This document shows positions 53,308 through 62,010 of a DNA stretch of 64,000 bases, one piece after another. The position numbers were made by a program, and so were the translations under genes. The first letter of the stretch is position 1. Each line of letters begins with the position of its first letter. Source of the stretch: Solwaraspora sp. WMMD791 (lineage in GTDB: Bacteria > Actinomycetota > Actinomycetes > Mycobacteriales > Micromonosporaceae); assembly GCF_029581195.1 (NCBI RefSeq), contig NZ_CP120737.1, forward strand, positions 1,984,001-2,048,000, given 5' to 3'. A model generated the notes under the pieces. The model did no database searches, was not told the DNA's origin, and saw nothing but the letters and a program-made list of their open reading frames with translations.

Positions 53308-55041
53308 TCATGTCGCGGCCCCGCCCACCCCGTCCCACCAGGCCCCGGCACAGCCCGTCGCGGCGATCTGCCGCAGTCGCAGCGCGGCGTACAGGTCGAT
53401 GAGCCCGTACTCGGACACGGACCAGGCGGCGCCGCCGGCGTAGCCGGCGAGCGCGGATTCGGCGACGGCGGCCAGCCGCCGCCGGACCGGATCCGTCGAC
53501 GGTGCCGTACCCGCCGCGTCATCGAGCAGGCAGACCACTTCGGCACCGCGCCAGACCTCGGTGGCCCCACCGGTGGCGATACGCCGCCGGGCCGCGTCGA
53601 TCAGCTGGTGCGGCTGCGGCAACCCGGTCGGCACCTGGCAGGCGGCGGCCGCGACGTGCAGCAGTGCCGCGTAGTCGACGCCGACCCCGTCGGCGAGGTC
53701 GTCGACGACCCCGCTGACCAGCTCCCGCAGGTGCTCCGCGCGTCGCTGCGCCCGGGCACAGTCGCCGGTCACCGCGTAGGCGTGCATCGTGACCGCCGCG
53801 TGGTGCAGCCCGTCGAACGTCACGTCGTCGAGCAGCTGCGCCGGCACCTGCGGCACCGTACCGGGAGAACGCAGCCCGAGCGCCTCGATCACCGTGTCGA
53901 CCGCGAGCCCGTCCGGCGGAGCGGGCCGTGGCGTCACCGGCAGGTCGACGCCGAGCAGCGCGCCGGTCGCCGGGGCGAGCACCGTGGTCAGCCCGGCGCT
54001 GTCCACCGCGTACGGCACCCGGCCGGCGGTCAGCAGGGCCATCTGTACCCGTCGCAGCAGTCCCGGTGGATAGCGCGGCGGTGCGGGGTGCAGCAGATCG
54101 AAGAAGGCCAGGTCGTCGAGGTCGAGTCGCAGGACACCGGCGTCGGCCTGCTGCTGCAGTGCGTCGACCGCCCGCCGGTGCAATGCCGCAAGGTCGCCGG
54201 GCGGGCGGTAACCGGCGTCAGCCACCGTCCCGACCTCGGCGATCAGCGCCAACGTCCGCAGGTCGCCACCGCCGATCTCGCCTCGGGAGCGGATGGCACC
54301 GAGGTAGCTGCCGACGGCGGCGTCGGCCGCGTCGGTCACCAGGTCCGGGTCGCCCTGGCACAACGGCCGAGCCGGCGTCGCCGGCAGCCAGTCGAAGGTG
54401 GTGTCCTCGCCGAGCTCGACGGGGTCGGCCAGCCGCGCGGCCAGTTCGGCGCAGCCGCCGCGAGGCAGTGCCAGCGTCCGGTCACCGGCCAGGTGCCCGA
54501 GGCGCATCGCCCAGAGCCGGTGCACCCCGGTCAGCTGCGGCGACCGGGCCAGCGCCGCGACCCTGGCCGCCACCGGCGGTGGGGTCGACAGCGGCTCGTG
54601 GCCGGCGGTGACCAGGTCCTGGTTGAGCCGGTCCCACTGCCAGATGGCGAAGTACGCCGGATAGTCAGCGGTCTCGTCGCTGGCGACCGACGGGTACCGG
54701 TCCAGGTAGGCGGCCCAGTCGGCGGCGGTGAGGTCGCGTACCCCGGCGAGCAGACTCGGATGGAGCTGGCCCCGGCGCTGCAGCGCCCCGGCGGCGGTCA
54801 TCACGTGTCGCAGCTGTGGACCGCCCTGCGGGTAGAGGACCTCCGCCGTATCCGACTGGCGGACCACCAGTGCCTCGAAGGCCTGCGCGATGTCGGGCGG
54901 GCCTGGCGCTGCCACCGGTGCGCCGGCGGAATGGCGGACGGTGAGTACGGCGGCTGTGGCGACCAGCGCCACCGCCACGGCCAGGACAACGACCAGTGGG
55001 GCGGACACCAGGCGGCCCGACGCCCGGGACGTACGCGACAT
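53308..55041 (-). CDS. Membrane-anchored protein of unknown function
   Basis: A 577-residue protein with one N-terminal helix (about 14-35) and a large extracytoplasmic alpha-helical domain rich in Ala, Leu and Asp. No catalytic motif or named domain is recognised. It resembles the large lineage-specific membrane-anchored proteins of actinomycetes. It follows the 181-residue secreted protein on the same strand with about 70 bp between them. Confidence 0.6.
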   Translation of the reverse strand: MSRTSRASGRLVSAPLVVVLAVAVALVATAAVLTVRHSAGAPVAAPGPPDIAQAFEALVVRQSDTAEVLYPQGGPQLRHVMTAAGALQRRGQLHPSLLAGVRDLTAADWAAYLDRYPSVASDETADYPAYFAIWQWDRLNQDLVTAGHEPLSTPPPVAARVAALARSPQLTGVHRLWAMRLGHLAGDRTLALPRGGCAELAARLADPVELGEDTTFDWLPATPARPLCQGDPDLVTDAADAAVGSYLGAIRSRGEIGGGDLRTLALIAEVGTVADAGYRPPGDLAALHRRAVDALQQQADAGVLRLDLDDLAFFDLLHPAPPRYPPGLLRRVQMALLTAGRVPYAVDSAGLTTVLAPATGALLGVDLPVTPRPAPPDGLAVDTVIEALGLRSPGTVPQVPAQLLDDVTFDGLHHAAVTMHAYAVTGDCARAQRRAEHLRELVSGVVDDLADGVGVDYAALLHVAAAACQVPTGLPQPHQLIDAARRRIATGGATEVWRGAEVVCLLDDAAGTAPSTDPVRRRLAAVAESALAGYAGGAAWSVSEYGLIDLYAALRLRQIAATGCAGAWWDGVGGAAT

Positions 55042-55109
55042 GGGGTTCCCTTCACCGATGGGCGACGGCCGAGGTGACGCGCACCCCGGCCGTACCCGCA
55101 CGCGGACTC

Positions 55110-55655
55110 CTAGCTCGACTTGTTGGCGTACGCCACGGTGTAGCGGGTGTTGTTGCCGTTGATGAACCGGGCCTCGGCGTTGTAGTAGAACTTGTCGGTG
55201 CCGGCACCGGCGTAGATGAACCCGGACTGGCTCACCCTGCGGTAGTTGCCCGAACCGGAGCCGGAGTGGTAGTCCTTTCCGAAGAAGCTGCCGCTGCTGG
55301 CCGTACAGCCGGGCGGCCAGGAGATGGTGCAGCTGTTGACACCCGTGCCGGTGAGCTGCCAGGAGACCGAAACCCGGATGTTGCTGATCGTCACCGGGCT
55401 GGTGCCGCTGCAGGTGTAGGAGTGCGCCTGGCCCCAGTTGTTGCCGACGACGAGTCGCTTCGACTGGAAGTCGACAGTGCCGCCGGTGACGACGTAGCCA
55501 CGGGCACCGGACTTGAAGGCACCGCAGGTGTCGTACTTGTAGGCGTACCAGCTCTGCGCGGCCGCGTTGGCGGGCGCGGCGACGACTCCCATGCCGACGG
55601 TCACGGCGACGGCGGCGAGCAGGCCGATGGCCGCCCGCCGGATTCGATGTCTCAT
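55110..55655 (-). CDS. Small secreted protein of unknown function
   Basis: A 181-residue protein with a clear signal peptide ('RRAAIGLLAAVAVTVGMGVVAAPANA', cut after ANA near residue 32). The mature part is rich in Gly, Ser, Tyr and Asn and has four Cys for possible disulfides, giving a beta-sandwich-like pattern. The ATG at 55655 has an AAGGGA site 8 nt upstream. No family is recognised. Confidence 0.65.
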   Translation of the reverse strand: MRHRIRRAAIGLLAAVAVTVGMGVVAAPANAAAQSWYAYKYDTCGAFKSGARGYVVTGGTVDFQSKRLVVGNNWGQAHSYTCSGTSPVTISNIRVSVSWQLTGTGVNSCTISWPPGCTASSGSFFGKDYHSGSGSGNYRRVSQSGFIYAGAGTDKFYYNAEARFINGNNTRYTVAYANKSS

Positions 55656-55798
55656 GGTGAGCATCCCTTCTCGACGTCCCGGCCCAAGGTGGGCGGGTGG
55701 ACGGTGGAAGGCTCGCAGCGATCCGGCAGGCGGGGAATCCGCGACGTCGCAGAGCCCGACAGCTTGGCGTCCGGTCGTCCGGTGTGGTAGGCGCCGAC

Positions 55799-56368
55799 TC
55801 AGTCGGTGCCGGTGGCCGCCAGCGAGCCCGGCGGCCGGACGTCGCGGGACGCGATCGCCGACGTCGGGATCCGCGCCGGCCGCACCCCCATGTCGCGGCG
55901 CGCCCACCGGTAGAACTCGGCACGGGCCTGCCGGTAGTCGGCGAAGCCCTCCCGCCAGGCCTGCTCGTCGACCGGCTCGTCACCGGTGGCGAAGGCCTCC
56001 AGCCGCCACAGCGTCTCGGTCAGCGTCTGCGCGGCGGTGATCGTGGGCTCGTCGGCGAGCAGCAGGACCGACTCGAACTGCACCGAACGGTCCGACTCGG
56101 CCTGCCCCAGCAGGGCCAGACCCTCGTCCCGCCCGATCGGGCTGATGGCGGTCACCACGCCCTGGCTGGCCAGCACCCGGGAGGAGAGCAGCGCGATCCG
56201 TTTGGCGGTGGCGGCGAACTCGACGTAGCCGGCGAGCCGGCGTTCGTCCCACCGTACGGCCTGCTCCCGCTGCCAGCGGCTGCGCTCGGTCAGCCCGGTG
56301 CCGACATAGGTCAGCACCCCGCCGACGACCACCGCGAGTATCGTCGGCAGATGCTCCACGAGCGACAT
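55799..56368 (-). CDS. Single-pass membrane protein of unknown function
   Basis: A 189-residue protein with one N-terminal helix (~7-25) followed by an acidic, arginine-rich helical domain ('RSRWQREQAVRWDERRLAGYVEFAATAKRIALL'). Proteins of this shape are frequent in actinomycetes and have no known function. Its start overlaps the possible start of the divergent lipoprotein gene. Confidence 0.6.
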   Translation of the reverse strand: MSLVEHLPTILAVVVGGVLTYVGTGLTERSRWQREQAVRWDERRLAGYVEFAATAKRIALLSSRVLASQGVVTAISPIGRDEGLALLGQAESDRSVQFESVLLLADEPTITAAQTLTETLWRLEAFATGDEPVDEQAWREGFADYRQARAEFYRWARRDMGVRPARIPTSAIASRDVRPPGSLAATGTD

Positions 56369-56779
56369 TCTGGTCCTTCCCCGGCGGCCGGGCTTCAGAG
56401 TAGAAGGCGACGTCGAGGGACGCCGTCCACTGCGGCCGGGACGCACGGGCCCGCCCTGCTGGCCCTCGGCTGCCTGCTGGCGCTCGGCGCGTGCACGTCG
56501 GCGCCGACCGGCGCACCGCCACCCGGGGCGGTCCCGGCACCGCTCGGCACCGTCGGCCTGCGCCCCGGGCAGCTGTGGATCAGTTTCGACTGCGTCGCCG
56601 ACGACGGACCCGGCCAGCTGGCGGTGATCGTGGAGTCGGGGTCGCGGTTCGACATCGACTGCCCGGCCGACGAGGTGTACCTGACCCGCAACCTCGATCA
56701 GGACCACCCCGGCGGGCCGACCGGCATCCGGGTCGAGACCGGCCCCGACGTGCGCTGGAACCTGCTGATCGAGCAGTGA
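56351..56779 (+). CDS. Small lipoprotein
   Basis: The C-terminal ~100 residues follow a lipobox 'LALGAC' after a basic run and a short hydrophobic segment, so the product is a lipid-anchored extracytoplasmic protein. The visible domain ('GQLWISFDCVADDGPGQLAVIVESGSRF') has two Cys and is of unknown function. The only in-frame ATG is 56351, which puts the gene start inside the divergent gene; a non-AUG start closer to the lipobox is possible. Confidence 0.6.
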   Translation: MLHERHSGPSPAAGLQSRRRRRGTPSTAAGTHGPALLALGCLLALGACTSAPTGAPPPGAVPAPLGTVGLRPGQLWISFDCVADDGPGQLAVIVESGSRFDIDCPADEVYLTRNLDQDHPGGPTGIRVETGPDVRWNLLIEQ

Positions 56780-56796
56780 CCGGTTAGCCTGCGACG

Positions 56797-57234
56797 ATGA
56801 CCACCTGCGTGTTCTGCCGGATCGTCGCCGGGGACTCCCCCGCCTGGCGGGTCGTCGACTCCGCCGCCGGCGTGGCGTTCCTGGACACCCGCCCGGTGTT
56901 CCGTGGGCACGTGCTGATCAGCCCGCGTCCGCACGTGGTCACGCTGACCGATCTGCCGCCGGCCGCGCTGCCGGACTACTTCGCGCTGGTGCAGCGGGTG
57001 GCGGCGGCGGTCGAGGCCGGTCTCGGCGCGGGCGGCACCTTCGTGGCGATCAACAACCGGGTGTCGCAGTCGGTGCCACATCTGCACACCCACGTCGTAC
57101 CGCGGACCAGGGGCGACGGGCTGCGCGGCTTCTTCTGGCCGCGCAGCCGCTACGCCGACGACGCCGAGGCCCAGCGGTACGCCGAGCGGATCGCCGCCGC
57201 CCTGCCGCCGACCGCCCTGCCGCCGACCGCCTGA
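56797..57234 (+). CDS. HIT family hydrolase
   Basis: A 145-residue nucleotide hydrolase or transferase. The histidine triad is H95-L-H97-T-H99 in 'QSVPHLHTHVVPR', and the N-terminal C4-x-x-C7 could help bind zinc. 'GHVLISPRPHVVTLTDL' is the usual preceding motif. It follows the lipoprotein by 17 bp. The C-terminal 'LPPTALPPTA' comes from a 15-bp duplication at the very end of the gene. Confidence 0.92.
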   Translation: MTTCVFCRIVAGDSPAWRVVDSAAGVAFLDTRPVFRGHVLISPRPHVVTLTDLPPAALPDYFALVQRVAAAVEAGLGAGGTFVAINNRVSQSVPHLHTHVVPRTRGDGLRGFFWPRSRYADDAEAQRYAERIAAALPPTALPPTA

Positions 57235-57410
57235 TCAGCGGATCGTCGGCCGGACCACGGTGTACGGCAGCACCGGGGCCGCTCGCCCCGTACCGAAAGT
57301 CGACCACCAGCAGGCCGCGGCCGTCGAACGCGACCGTCGACGGCCCGTGCAGCCGGGGGGCGGTGACCCGGGCCGCACTGCCCGCAGTGGATGGCGTGGT
57401 GCTCCCGTTG
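57235..57410 (-). pseudogene. Possible degenerate gene tail
   Basis: Minus-strand reading gives protein-like text in two frames: 'HGPSTVAFDGRGLLVVDFRYG' (split, positions ~57290-57350) and then, one frame over, 'APVLPYTVVRPTIR' ending at a stop that abuts the HIT stop. This suggests the frameshifted tail of a lost gene. I cannot assign a family. Confidence 0.25.
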
Positions 57411-57527
57411 ACCGACGAGATACCCGCTCCGGAGCTGGGGCTGGTGTGGCGGCGGGACGCGACGCCACCGGCCCGGCTGGCGCTCGCCCCGGTCGTCGGA
57501 CGACTCGCCCACGACCGCCGCTGGTAG
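57363..57527 (+). pseudogene. LysR regulator C-terminal remnant
   Basis: A 54-codon frame reads like the end of a LysR substrate-binding domain: 'GVVLPLTDEIPAPELGLVWRRDATPPARLAL', in which 'GLVWRRD' and the preceding proline-rich strand are typical. No helix-turn-helix or main domain is present upstream, so the rest of the gene is gone. Confidence 0.4.
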
Positions 57528-57631
57528 GCCGGTGGCACGCTCACCGGGCATCGGTGCGCCCGCTGGAAACAACGACCACCTGTCGAACGTCAAACTGGTA
57601 CTCGTCGTCGTTCCGCGACCGGAGGTGGCCC

Positions 57632-58153
57632 GTGTCCGACCGTAATGGGATCTCCCGACAGGTGTTCGCCCTGTTGACCGGTGCGGTCGCCGGCTGGGCG
57701 ATAGGCCGGTTCGGATCGAGGCCCACCGCCGGCTACGAGCGAGCGCCCTGGCCACGTACCGACGTCGACGAGGACGCCGCGCCCGACGGCACGGACCAGG
57801 TCGAGCCGGATGCCGGGCCGACGTCGCCCGGCGGAGCCGGCGAACCCGCCGGCGGGGCCGACACCGACCGTACGGAGCTGGTCCGGATCTGCATCGACCT
57901 CGCCGACCGACTCCGCGACCAGGAGCCGGCGTTGTGGCAGCGCCTCACCGACCGGCTGTCCGACGCCGGCGTGCAGACCGTTCTCGCCGATGGTGAGCGC
58001 TTCGATCCGCAGGTCCACGAGGCGGTCGGCCAGGTCCCCACCGACGACCCGGCGGCGCACCTGCTGGTGGCGTCGACTGAGTTCGCCGGCTACCGCGACG
58101 GCGGTGCGTGGCTGCGCCGGCCGGAGGTCGTCGTGTACCGCACCGCGCAGTGA
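57632..58153 (+). CDS. GrpE-like nucleotide exchange protein
   Basis: A 173-residue protein. A short hydrophobic N-terminus (~9-24, 'VFALLTGAVAGWAIGRFG') and a Pro/Asp-rich linker precede a GrpE-like head: 'LTDRLSDAGVQTVLADGERFDPQVHEAV' and 'GYRDGGAWLRRPEVVVYR', which match the end of GrpE. The long coiled coil of normal GrpE is missing. It is convergent with the Hsp70-like gene 57 bp away, so it may serve that protein rather than DnaK. GTG 57632 has GGAGG at 57621-57625. Confidence 0.7.
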   Translation: MSDRNGISRQVFALLTGAVAGWAIGRFGSRPTAGYERAPWPRTDVDEDAAPDGTDQVEPDAGPTSPGGAGEPAGGADTDRTELVRICIDLADRLRDQEPALWQRLTDRLSDAGVQTVLADGERFDPQVHEAVGQVPTDDPAAHLLVASTEFAGYRDGGAWLRRPEVVVYRTAQ

Positions 58154-58154
58154 C

Positions 58155-58179
58155 CGGTCCGGACGGACACACCGGACCG
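58155..58179. terminator. Hairpin between GrpE-like and Hsp70-like genes
   Basis: An 8-bp perfect stem CGGTCCGG (58155-58162) / CCGGACCG (58172-58179) with a 9-nt loop lies directly after the GrpE-like stop, between convergent genes. Confidence 0.6.
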
Positions 58180-58210
58180 CTCCGGCAAGTGCGCGAGGTA
58201 CGGTCTCCGG

Positions 58211-60124
58211 TCACCTCCCAGCCTGGACCGCGAACGCCGTCACCGCGCGGTCGATCACCACGAGCGCGTCCCGGACGGCCGCCAACTCCCGGTTGACGAC
58301 CGCCGCCGGTGCGGGGCCCGGCCCGCGCGGCGCATCGAGTACGGCCAGACTCGTGGCGCGCGCTGCCAGCACCACGGCCAACGGCTCCCGCAGCGACGGG
58401 ATCCAGTCGGACAGCGAGGAGACGAGCGGTGCGGTCTCCGTGGCCACCGACGCCGACGCGCAGAAGGCGACGACATCGGCCAGGTACGCGTCGACCGCTG
58501 CCCACCGGTCGAGCGACTGGGCCCGCACCGTCCGCCGCAGCAGCCCGTCGACCGGCTGCGGCACCGGCGGCAGCGGAAGCACCCGGTACGTCGCGCCGAC
58601 GAACTCGTCGATGTCCGCCATCAGCGCGTCGCACTCGGCGATGAGAGCGCTCACCTCGGCGCCGCTGACGACCGGGCGACGGCTGAGCGCACGTAACCGG
58701 GCGGCGAACGCCTGCCACTCGTCGCGGTGTCGCGGTGCCGCCATGGCGAGCTGACCCAGGACACGTTCCGGGGTGGCACCCACCGACGGCACCGCCTCCC
58801 GTCCCAGACAGAAGCGACTCACCTCGACGAGGTAGCGCGACACCTGGCCGAACAGCACCGGGAGTTCGACAGCCAGCTCGTCTGCGGCGACCTGCCGACC
58901 GCGCCCGGTCGGGCGCAGCCTCGGCGGGGTGGGCGGCCGAAGCTGCGGCGGGTCACCTGGCTGCCGCGACAGCGACGCCGCCGCGACGGGCCGCTCCGGC
59001 GGGGTGCCGATCGGCGCGCTGTCGGGTGCCGGGGTCGCAGCGGCCATGGACCGGGCCACCCTGGACCGGCCGGCCGACGCGGCCCACCGCAGTGCGCCGT
59101 GGACCACGGTCTGGTGGGGTTGCGCCAGGACGAGCCGCTGCTGTCCGGTGATCCGTACGAGGGTCTCCGCGACGGCGGGAATCCTGCTCGACCCACCGGT
59201 CAGACAGACCGCAGCCAGTTCCCCGCCGCCGGGCACGGCGGCGTCGATCGTGCGGCGCAGCTCGTCGGCCCCGGCGACGAGCAGATGCGCGATCGCCGAT
59301 TCGAACTCGCCACGCACCACCCGGATCTGCCGGACGAATCCGGGCAGCCGCGCATGCTGCACCGGGGTACGGGACAGGCCCTCCTTCGTCCGGATCACCT
59401 CGGCCCACAGCAGGCTCCGGTCCGGGCCGGCGCCCTCGACCAGCGCAAGCCACCGCTCGGCGTCGACCTGCTGGGCGTAGTCGCCGAGGATCCGGACGAG
59501 TTCCTCGTCGAAGTCCGCCCCACCGAGGTGCGGATCGCCGCCGGGCTCCCCCACCAACCGGTAGTCGTGTCCGGACCACTCCAGCACCGCCGTGTCCAGC
59601 GTGCGGCCGCCGAGGTCGTACACGGCGACGGGGCCGTCGGTCGCGACGGTCGCGTCGACACACGCCACCGCTGCGGCGACCGGTTCCGCCACCAACTCCG
59701 GATCCGGCAGCCCGGCCTGCACGGCGGCGGCGGTCAGCAGGTCGCGTTCGACGGCTGTCCACCCGGCAGGGCAGCTGAGGACGGTACGGACCGGCCGGCG
59801 GCCCTGTCGGTGGACGGCGTACCGCGCGCAGTGCCGTAACAGGGTGGCGACCAGCTCGGTGGCGGGGTAGGCCCGGTCGCCGAGCAGGACACCGGGCCCG
59901 GCGACGAGGGCCCGCCGGGGTGCCTGTTCGGCACGGTCGGGGTGCCGCTCGGCGATACGCTGCGCCCGTCGCCCGGCCACCAGCCGGCTGTCGTCGTCGA
60001 CCGCCACCGTGGACGGCATCCGGCGTACCCCGTCGACCTCCACCACCTCGATCCGGCCGTCCTCGCCGACGCCGGTCGTCGTGTACGACGTGCCGATGTC
60101 GACCCCGAGCGTCCAGCCGGCCAT
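58211..60124 (-). CDS. Hsp70-like ATPase without substrate-binding domain
   Basis: A 637-residue protein. Residues ~1-350 form the actin-type ATPase: phosphate-1 'GVDIGTSYTTTGV', phosphate-2 'AVYDLGGRTLDTAVLEW', 'LVAEPVAAAVACVDA' and the adenosine motif 'LTGGSSRIPAVAETL'. After a Pro-rich linker (~370-415) the usual beta-sandwich peptide-binding domain is replaced by a long helical region. ATG 60124 is preferred; a TTG at 60136 would overlap the dynamin stop. It is the last gene of the leftward operon with two dynamin-family GTPases. Confidence 0.85.
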   Translation of the reverse strand: MAGWTLGVDIGTSYTTTGVGEDGRIEVVEVDGVRRMPSTVAVDDDSRLVAGRRAQRIAERHPDRAEQAPRRALVAGPGVLLGDRAYPATELVATLLRHCARYAVHRQGRRPVRTVLSCPAGWTAVERDLLTAAAVQAGLPDPELVAEPVAAAVACVDATVATDGPVAVYDLGGRTLDTAVLEWSGHDYRLVGEPGGDPHLGGADFDEELVRILGDYAQQVDAERWLALVEGAGPDRSLLWAEVIRTKEGLSRTPVQHARLPGFVRQIRVVRGEFESAIAHLLVAGADELRRTIDAAVPGGGELAAVCLTGGSSRIPAVAETLVRITGQQRLVLAQPHQTVVHGALRWAASAGRSRVARSMAAATPAPDSAPIGTPPERPVAAASLSRQPGDPPQLRPPTPPRLRPTGRGRQVAADELAVELPVLFGQVSRYLVEVSRFCLGREAVPSVGATPERVLGQLAMAAPRHRDEWQAFAARLRALSRRPVVSGAEVSALIAECDALMADIDEFVGATYRVLPLPPVPQPVDGLLRRTVRAQSLDRWAAVDAYLADVVAFCASASVATETAPLVSSLSDWIPSLREPLAVVLAARATSLAVLDAPRGPGPAPAAVVNRELAAVRDALVVIDRAVTAFAVQAGR

Positions 60125-60132
60125 GGTCGCGG

Positions 60133-62010
60133 TCAACCCTGGCCGTCGAGCCGGTGCCGCAGGGCCGACAGATCCTCGCCCAACGTCTGGAGTCGACTCA
60201 GCCGGTGCCGCACCTCGTCGCGCTGCGGGCCGAGACGCGACTCGCTGTCGGCACGATCGGTCAGCACCCGCCGTACCTCGGAGTCGACCTCGGCCCGGAC
60301 GCCATCGAGCCGCTGCTCGACCTGGGTGACGAGCTCCCGGTGCAGGTCGTCGACCGTGCTGGCCAGCACCTGCGGCAACTCGCCCGCCAACTGGCGCAGC
60401 GTCTGCTCGACCTGGGCCCGGAGCCGGTCGCGGCTCTGCTGGTGAGCGAGCCGACCGAACATCGCGGCGGCGCCGGCGACCAGCGCGACGAACGCGCCGA
60501 TGCCGACCGCGAGGGCGACGTTACGGCCGGCCGGACCGAGCTGGCGGTAGCCGGCGGCGGTCCGGGCGGCGATCGTCCCGAGTTGTGGCCCGGCCCGGGT
60601 GGTCCAGTCCACCGGAAGCCAGGGCAGTTGGGGCAGGCGGGTGCCGGTCGGAGCCGCCTGGTCGACGATCAGGTCCGGCGCGAGTCCGCGCGCCCCGGCC
60701 GGTGCCCGCAGGTCGACCCGACGCGCCGTCAACCCGTCGAGGCCCAGCTCACCGGCGAGCTGGACGGCGATCACCGGCGCATGGACGTTGATCAGGTTCT
60801 CCAGTTCGAGGACCAACCCACGGGATCCTTCGACGAGGTCGGCCGGTACCGACGTCAGCGCCTCCCGCCCGCCGTCGCGCAGCGCGGCCTGTGCGCTGCC
60901 GAGCAGGGTGGCGATCCGAGCGTCGGCGTCGGTACGCAACTCGGCGAGCAGGTCAGTGAACCGCTCCGCCAGCTTCGACCGCCAGGGTGCCTCCGGCGCG
61001 GTGAGGGTGGCGAGTTCCGCCTGCCGTGCCGACAGGGCGGCGAGCAGGTCCGCGTCGGCCGACAGCGACCGGAGCCGCTGCCGTTGGTCGCTCTCCAGGT
61101 CGGCCAGCACCGCGGCCGCTGTCTCGGCGAGGCCGACCAACCGGGCGTGCCGACCACGGAGCAGGACGCGGAGCCGCAACTCGGCGATCAGCACCTCGGT
61201 CCCGCTGTCGGCCAGCAGCTGCGCCGCGCCCTGCGGATCGACGGCCGCCTCCTGCTGGGCAAGGTGGCGCAACCGGGCACTGACGGCGAACCACGGCGCG
61301 TCGGCGAACCCGGGGGCGTGCTCGCGCAACAGGTGCCGGTTGCGCTCCAACACCTCCGGCCAATGCGGGAAGGTGTCGGTGCGGGTCAGGACGAAGACCA
61401 CGGCCCGGGTACGCCGGGTGGCCTCGCCGAGGAAGGCGAGTTCCGACCGGGTCAGTTCGGTCGCACCGTTGACCACGAACAGCAGCGCGTCGGCGCGCGG
61501 CAGCGTCGCCAGGGTCACCGTCGTGTGCCCGGTGACCAACGCCCCGATCCCGGGGGTGTCGATCAGGATGAGTCCGTCGGCGAGCAGTGGCGCCGGTATC
61601 CCGACCTCCACCCGCTCCACGTTCGGGTGCGCGGGTGTGCCGTCGGTGCCCAACGCGGCGTACCGGGTCAGCTCGTCCAGGGGGATCTGCCGGCCCTGCG
61701 GGTCGTCGGTCGAGATGACGGTCGCGACGTCCTCGGGGGCGTAGCCGACCACGATCCGGGTGTCCGTCGCCACGTCGGCGTCGACCGGTAGCAGTCCGGG
61801 CCGGTCCAGCAACGCGTTGATCAGAGAACTCTTCCCCCGCTTCTGCTCGCCGACCACGACCACCACGGATCCGGCGAAGCGCGTCACCCGGACCTCGTCG
61901 ACGAGCAGGTCGGCGGAGTCGGGGCGGCCGTACTCGCGGGCGGCCGCCGCTATCTGGTCCATCAGGTCGACGGTGGCGTCGGTCAGCGGATGGTCGGTTC
62001 CTCTGCGCAT
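60133..62010 (-). CDS. Dynamin family GTPase (second gene, IniA/IniC-like)
   Basis: A 625-residue GTPase. G1 is 'GEQKRGKSSLINALL' (~55-70), G3 'LIDTPGIG' and G4 'FVLTRTD'. The rest is helical stalk with a hydrophobic hairpin ('NVALAVGIGAFVALVAGAAAMFG', near 500-525) that could insert in membrane, then a coiled coil to the end. Bacterial dynamin-like proteins remodel or protect membranes; IniA does so under cell-wall antibiotic stress in mycobacteria. ATG 62010 lies inside the upstream GTPase gene (28-bp overlap). Confidence 0.85.
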   Translation of the reverse strand: MRRGTDHPLTDATVDLMDQIAAAAREYGRPDSADLLVDEVRVTRFAGSVVVVVGEQKRGKSSLINALLDRPGLLPVDADVATDTRIVVGYAPEDVATVISTDDPQGRQIPLDELTRYAALGTDGTPAHPNVERVEVGIPAPLLADGLILIDTPGIGALVTGHTTVTLATLPRADALLFVVNGATELTRSELAFLGEATRRTRAVVFVLTRTDTFPHWPEVLERNRHLLREHAPGFADAPWFAVSARLRHLAQQEAAVDPQGAAQLLADSGTEVLIAELRLRVLLRGRHARLVGLAETAAAVLADLESDQRQRLRSLSADADLLAALSARQAELATLTAPEAPWRSKLAERFTDLLAELRTDADARIATLLGSAQAALRDGGREALTSVPADLVEGSRGLVLELENLINVHAPVIAVQLAGELGLDGLTARRVDLRAPAGARGLAPDLIVDQAAPTGTRLPQLPWLPVDWTTRAGPQLGTIAARTAAGYRQLGPAGRNVALAVGIGAFVALVAGAAAMFGRLAHQQSRDRLRAQVEQTLRQLAGELPQVLASTVDDLHRELVTQVEQRLDGVRAEVDSEVRRVLTDRADSESRLGPQRDEVRHRLSRLQTLGEDLSALRHRLDGQG

